Source of the DNA: Pyxicephalus adspersus
Lineage: Eukaryota > Chordata > Amphibia > Anura > Pyxicephalidae
Reading direction: 5' to 3'
DNA: 64,000 nt
Assembly: GCF_032062135.1 (NCBI RefSeq)
Contig: NC_092862.1
Location: 94,489,627-94,553,626 of the forward strand
Shown here: positions 59,741-64,000 of the stretch, piece after piece
Layout of the letters: each line of letters opens with the position of its first letter
Numbering within the stretch: position 1 is the first letter of the stretch
Position numbers and translations under genes: made by a program
Notes under the pieces: generated by a model
Seen by the model: the letters and a program-made list of their open reading frames with translations, nothing else
What the model was told of the DNA's origin: nothing
Database searches by the model: none

Positions 59741-61234
59741 TTGGTGTGATGAAGGTAGGGCAGCGACCTCAGGTATGTTGTAACTAGCATTACTTATAAC
59801 TGCATTGGAAATTGATGTCAGGATTATCAGGACTTTTTTTTTACTAGTAATGAATGTAAAAGGTACCTATTAAAAAGTTTAACCTATATTTACCTTACCC
59901 TATTAGGAGGGACCTTACAGTCCTTCCAGCCAATTCCTGAGAAATTTGGAGAAAGTAAAATCTTGCAAAAAGACACAAAAGTGTAAGAGCCGGACAAAAC
60001 ACAATAAGCATAACTTACAGAGTCCGTCAAGGTCTGCCTAAAGTTGCTTGAATTTGGCATTTTTAAATAAAAGGTAACTGTTGCCACTTAAATATATACC
60101 TGTGGTCTCCTTTATTGCATTATGTGAGAATGTATTAAATAAGGTTGGTTTAAACATCTACTATACATTGTCTTGTTTTCCCACACTAAAAAAAAATGTT
60201 TTCCTTAATAGAATTTGGCACACAACTTGTGGGAGACTATGAAACTATAGTATATGATATATTATATTCTACAGGCTAGTATTAATGCAAATGTATTCTT
60301 TATAAGATTAAAAAAAAACAAAAACTAGAAAAGTTAAAAAGTAAACAAATTTACTGTTCAATACTAGAGATATACATCATGTAGGTAAGTAAAAACAAAA
60401 ACACATGTTTCAGAAGTAAAAAACTCTATTATTTTCTGTATTAAAAGTGTAATAAATTTTTTTCTCGTGTTTTAGCTGAGAGAAAAACAGAGCCAGGGAT
60501 ATATGAAAGTAAGAATGCCAATGCTGGCTATAGCTCATGATCCGATCCCCACAACAGCATGCTGTAAATAAATATACTCTTTGGTTTTGTGGATGTGAAT
60601 ATTCATAGCTGGAAGAAGACAAGGAGAGACTCTGATCAACATCAAAGACCTCTCATTTGATCAGAGGTTTAGGCATCAACCTCACACAGTGTATGGAACA
60701 AGGATTGCAGCCATTTTGCTTTGATCTGCCTCAATCATCTTGACAGCTTTCTCCTCTGAGTGATTGCCTTACTCTTGGAAAGTATTTTGTTTTTCTTTTG
60801 CATGCTGAGCTTGATTATTAAATACCACAAGCATAAATAATGCCAACAAAACCATGTGTTATGCAATCTGTAATAAAAATAATACATTTCAAATATGCCT
60901 TCAAAATATAAAATGGTGTATTTATTTGATTCCATCACTGTTTAGAGACTGATTAATAGTTGAATGGATTTAAAATGGCCTGCACTTTCAAAAGATTCAC
61001 ATTTAGGCTGTTTATGAAACTATATGAAATATATCACTGTACTGGATTCAACCTATTTCTACACAGGAATAGAACACAAAAACTGCAATAATGTGTTTGC
61101 TGTGAAGTACACAGAACATAGTTTGCTACTAAAGTTTCAAAAGAAAGGATGAATGCAGCTTTTGTTAACCTTTGACATCTAAATCAATAACCCTCTGCTA
61201 AAATCACTACTGTTGGCAAATAATAGTCCTTTGT
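59741..61234. other. Noncoding stretch, nothing recognised
   Basis: AT-rich sequence with no repeat ends or credible exons. Confidence 0.55.
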
Positions 61235-61500
61235 TTCAATGCTCAATGCTTCAATGTATCTTTCTGGACGTTTTCCCATTTTTTGACCATTCTCTGTAAA
61301 CCTTAGAAATGGCTGTGCATAAAAATCCCAGCACATCAGACAAGCATGCCATGTCCAAAGTCAATTAAATCACCTTTATTCCCCATTATAATGCCTAATT
61401 TTAATTTCAGCTGGTCATTTTAGCAAATGCCCAAATGCATCTAGGCAAGCTATTATTGTGAGCCTACATGGCTAAATGCATCGAGTTTCTGCCACGTGAT
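61235..61500 (-). mobile_element. Tc1-like transposase fragment (DNA-binding N-terminus)
   Basis: Minus-strand reading gives MGNKGDLIDFGHGMLV starting at 61386. After a gap where a Tc1 helix-turn-helix would be, GLQRMVKKWENVQ-like sequence follows. Upstream bases (CACGTGGCAGAAACTCGATG, CATTTAGCCATGTAG) also resemble the leader of a Tc1-like family that I know from fish and frogs. Stops and a deletion of roughly 40 bases make it dead. The catalytic domain and terminal repeats are absent. It belongs to a different Tc1 subfamily from the relic at 51791. Confidence 0.7.
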
Positions 61501-61759
61501 TACCTTTTTTCAAACTGAAGTTTTTGGAAGACCACCTAGTTATAGGGCTCAGTCAGTGAATGCAACATTGGTGGGTGTGTGGGTATGGGTACGTACAAAA
61601 TTCATCCCAGCAGGATGTGTGAAACATTCAATGTTGTATTTGTGGCATGTGCACAGACATGGGAACTCACACATGCATGCATCAAAGAGTGTCACATGTA
61701 CTATATACTTTTTGTGGGGTGTTCAGTGTTATGTGACGCAGCTCCCCTCATCCATGCTA

Positions 61760-62000
61760 ATGATTTGCCATTCTGAATTTCCCATGTTTGACCTCTGCCT
61801 GTTTACCCTGCTGGAGCTTATTCCTTCAATGACTTCTATTGCTCAGCCTGATCTGTCTGACTCTGCCTGACTACTTATTACTAAGCTTCAGTCTGTTCTG
61901 ACCTTGCCTCACTATCCCACTGCCTGGCTGGCTCATCTGACCATCCCGCTACCTGATTTCTCTTCTTCTTGCTTTTCATCTTCTCTATCCCACAGGTGTA
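61760..62000 (+). repeat. C/T-rich LTR-like segment
   Basis: TGACCTCTGCCTG, GATCTGTCTGACTCTGCC, TGACTACTTATTACTAAGC and CTGACCTTGCCTCACTATCC are runs of the same TGACC/CCTG style as the minus strand of 57605-58130. A 124-codon frame (61496-61870) crosses into it and is not a recognisable protein. Confidence 0.3.
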
Positions 62001-63343
62001 TGCTGTTTTGCAGACTTCCTACTGGACGTCATGAACTCCAGGTTCAGTAACATGAAATTCAGACTACAAGATGTAAGAGAAGCTGTCGTTCACTTAGAAA
62101 CTCCAACTGAGGTGCTTTAGTTGTGACAGCTGATCATAGATTTTGTGGGCCGACATGTATTTTATGTGTGTGTGCAACAGGAGTTTATGAAACACACAAA
62201 AGTGAGTGAAAACTTTTAGACAGAAAGAGGTTTGAGAATTATAGAAAAAACATGTTGCTTTAGAAAATGGCAAGACATTGGTATCTGAAGTATCTTTGGC
62301 CAGAGGTGTCTTTTTTTTTGAAAGCAAGGTCAGCAGTGTGTATTTTCTTTCCTACAGTGACAGATTTTATTGCCAGTTTTCAGGCAACAGAATTGATCTA
62401 AATGTCTTGAAAACTACTAAGGTGAGTTCAGATATGCAGTGAGGTTGTGGTGCATTTACAACTTCCTTACGTCACCCCATAGTACCACCCACGGTAAAAT
62501 GTTAAGATGCTGGTTCATTCAAGATGTCAACCACTAGAAGCCACCCAGGAAAATCTTTCCCACTCCCTACCTGAACTTACCTTCACTGACAACTAATGTA
62601 TCCATTTACGCAGGACTGATCTTTTAATGGTTTTACATTACTACATGGATTTAATTACGTTTTTTAAATCTGTATGGAGTTCCACTTTAATAAAGCAAAC
62701 CTATTTGGTCTTTTATACTATACTAGCATGATGTTTCCCCCCTTGACTAAACTGCATTTATCTTCTGGAATTATGATGTATGTGTCATGGCTGCCTATTC
62801 TCAGCTTTTATTTTCCCAAGTTGAATACATTTTGCTAATGATAACTCTTAGATTTAGAAAACATATAGCTGTTATGTGATATTCTTGGGGTTTGAACTTT
62901 TCAAATGCACGATGCATATTAATATTTTTGCTTACAGCCTAGGTGTTTGCGTACTATAACTGTTGGCATAATAATGCTGGGAAGATACATGAGTCAGCCT
63001 TCCAAATCATTGCTAAAATTTTCAAATGTTCTGGAGACACCCACATTACTTCTGAAGAAACTTATTTAAGGGATGTCAATTTAAATTTAAGATGAATCAC
63101 AGAACACTGCTGCCTGTCTGTTAAGTAAACATAAAGAGTACGATTTGTTTTCCACCTGTATGCAGTTACATTTTTGATTCATGTGTTATGTTTATAGAAC
63201 AAACATCAGTAAAGCTGATAATATGCTTGAGCCTTTAAGAAAAACTATGACCTCCATTTAGGTTTATGAATATTTATTAAATATGTGCTGCAGCAGTTAA
63301 TTATAAGTGCATAAATAGTTACAAGTTAAAAAGTGTAAAAGGA
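62001..63343. other. Noncoding stretch, one possible MITE end
   Basis: GGAGTTCCACTTTAATAAAG at 62669-62688 resembles an inverted TTAAAGTGGAACT terminus, and GAACTTACCTTCACTGAC at 62573-62590 is donor-like on the minus strand. No matching left end was found. The rest is AT-rich with no genes. Confidence 0.45.
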
Positions 63344-63675
63344 AGTGTGTTTAATATAGAAGTGAATATATTCAAGTGCCTACCTCTTACGTAACTTATA
63401 GACTTCTGGCTGCTCCAGTGGCTTTTATCTGTAATTAGAAAAAAACATTGCAGTGCATGGGCAGTGAGATCAGCACCTTTTTCCCAATTACAGCAGGCTA
63501 TGTTACCCAATCTCGCGCCTGCACAGTGCAAGATTAGGTGACAGCAAGAGGAAGGAGGAAGATAGAGGAAGATGGCGGTGTCCTGCGCTTCTTCAGCACT
63601 GGAGGAATCAGGGGGCTCCGCAGGAGTAAAGGTAAGTATGATTTTTTTATAATTTCATTTTGTTTTAAACACACT
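63344..63675 (+). mobile_element. Probable MITE (332 bp) with first-exon-like core
   Basis: AGTGTGTTTAA (63344-63354) is exactly inverted as TTAAACACACT (63665-63675). Within lies a purine-rich, CpG-containing stretch where ATG at 63572 (context GGAAGATGGCGG, a good initiation context) opens 20 sense codons that run straight into AAG|GTAAGT at 63629-63637. The peptide is Ser/Gly/Ala-rich and unrecognised. It could be a true first exon of an unseen gene to the right or, more likely, transposon sequence. Confidence 0.45.
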
Positions 63676-63719
63676 GATAAACAACTCTCAAACATATAAG
63701 CATGGCACACAATATATAC

Positions 63720-64000
63720 ACCAACATACAACTATATACAACAGATAGCAAGCTAGGAAAGCATTACAGGAACAAGGCAACAACTGAATTCCAAGGTGCT
63801 AATGGCCAGAGCACCGGCACAGTCCCAGGTATAATACTAAGGCAATGTGAAAATTGAAGCCAGAATATATAAGCCTTCTGATTACAAGGCTAAGGTTTTG
63901 ACACCAATGAACCTTGGTGGAGGTGAAACTGAAGCAAGCCACCCACTGGTTACCAGAGGAAGTACATGGAAGATGCAGTGCCACTAGAAGAAGCCTTATT
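63720..64000. repeat. Possible interspersed repeat at window edge
   Basis: GGAACAAGGCAACAACTGAA, CCAAGGTGCTAATGGCCAG, CACAGTCCCAGGTATAA and CTGGTTACCAGAGGAAG are blocks reminiscent of amphibian LTR-element flanking sequence. It runs off the window, so neither end can be judged. Confidence 0.3.

Overview
This window looks like noncoding nuclear DNA from a frog, most likely an advanced (ranoid-type) anuran. The evidence is the AT-rich background, abundant microsatellites and several interspersed repeats that I recognise as typical of anuran genomes: TTAA-flanked 'CCTCC...GGAGG' elements, a foldback element beginning GGCCCTGATTTA, TTA-flanked 'CATACACACG' elements, and L1/Tx1, DIRS and Tc1 relics. 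The species assignment is inference; no database was searched.

I found no host protein-coding gene, rRNA, tRNA or CRISPR array. The longest open frames are about 110-140 codons. They are either parts of transposable elements (42.4-42.95 kb, 12.9-13.3 kb, 50.0-50.4 kb) or unrecognisable frames with no supporting exon structure. The window is best read as intergenic or deep intronic sequence, a pile-up of old and young mobile elements in low-complexity AT-rich DNA.

Layout. 0-9 kb: mostly unique sequence, with an (AGAT)n and a (TA)n microsatellite and one TTAA-type element (2.07-2.65 kb). 9.0-13.4 kb: an L1/Tx1 reverse-transcriptase relic on the minus strand, a TTA-type element remnant, a hAT-type end, a 32-bp minisatellite and a 996-bp TTAA element with large hairpins. 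15.4-15.8 kb: a complete PIF/Harbinger-type MITE. 17.8-18.9 kb: a DIRS-type retrotransposon relic (minus). 22.9-32 kb: foldback elements, C/T-rich repeat-like sequence and a TTAA fragment. 37.5-43 kb: two elements with TTAAAGTGG-like ends and a 5'-truncated L1 insertion with a clear 13-bp target duplication. 43.6-48.3 kb: a local repeat family, TA arrays, a foldback copy, a hAT MITE with 8-bp duplications and a degenerate tandem array. 49.2-50.5 kb: the largest TTAA element. 51.8-52.5 kb: a Tc1 transposase relic. 53.4-55.8 kb: a repeated segment, one copy interrupted by a foldback element. 56.4-57.0 kb: another TTAA element. 57.6-64 kb: LTR-like C/T-rich segments, a second Tc1 relic (minus) and two MITE-like units carrying exon-like stretches.

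The most interesting pattern is shared design. All four near-complete TTAA elements carry AT-rich hairpin arms, a palindromic GTATTG/CAATAC module, a CpG-rich block and then a splice-donor-like CAGGTAAG or CAGGTAAA. Two unrelated MITE-like units near the right end carry an ATG-initiated open stretch running straight into GTAAGT. These elements therefore look like portable 'promoter plus first exon' cassettes. Whether any is ever used is unknown.
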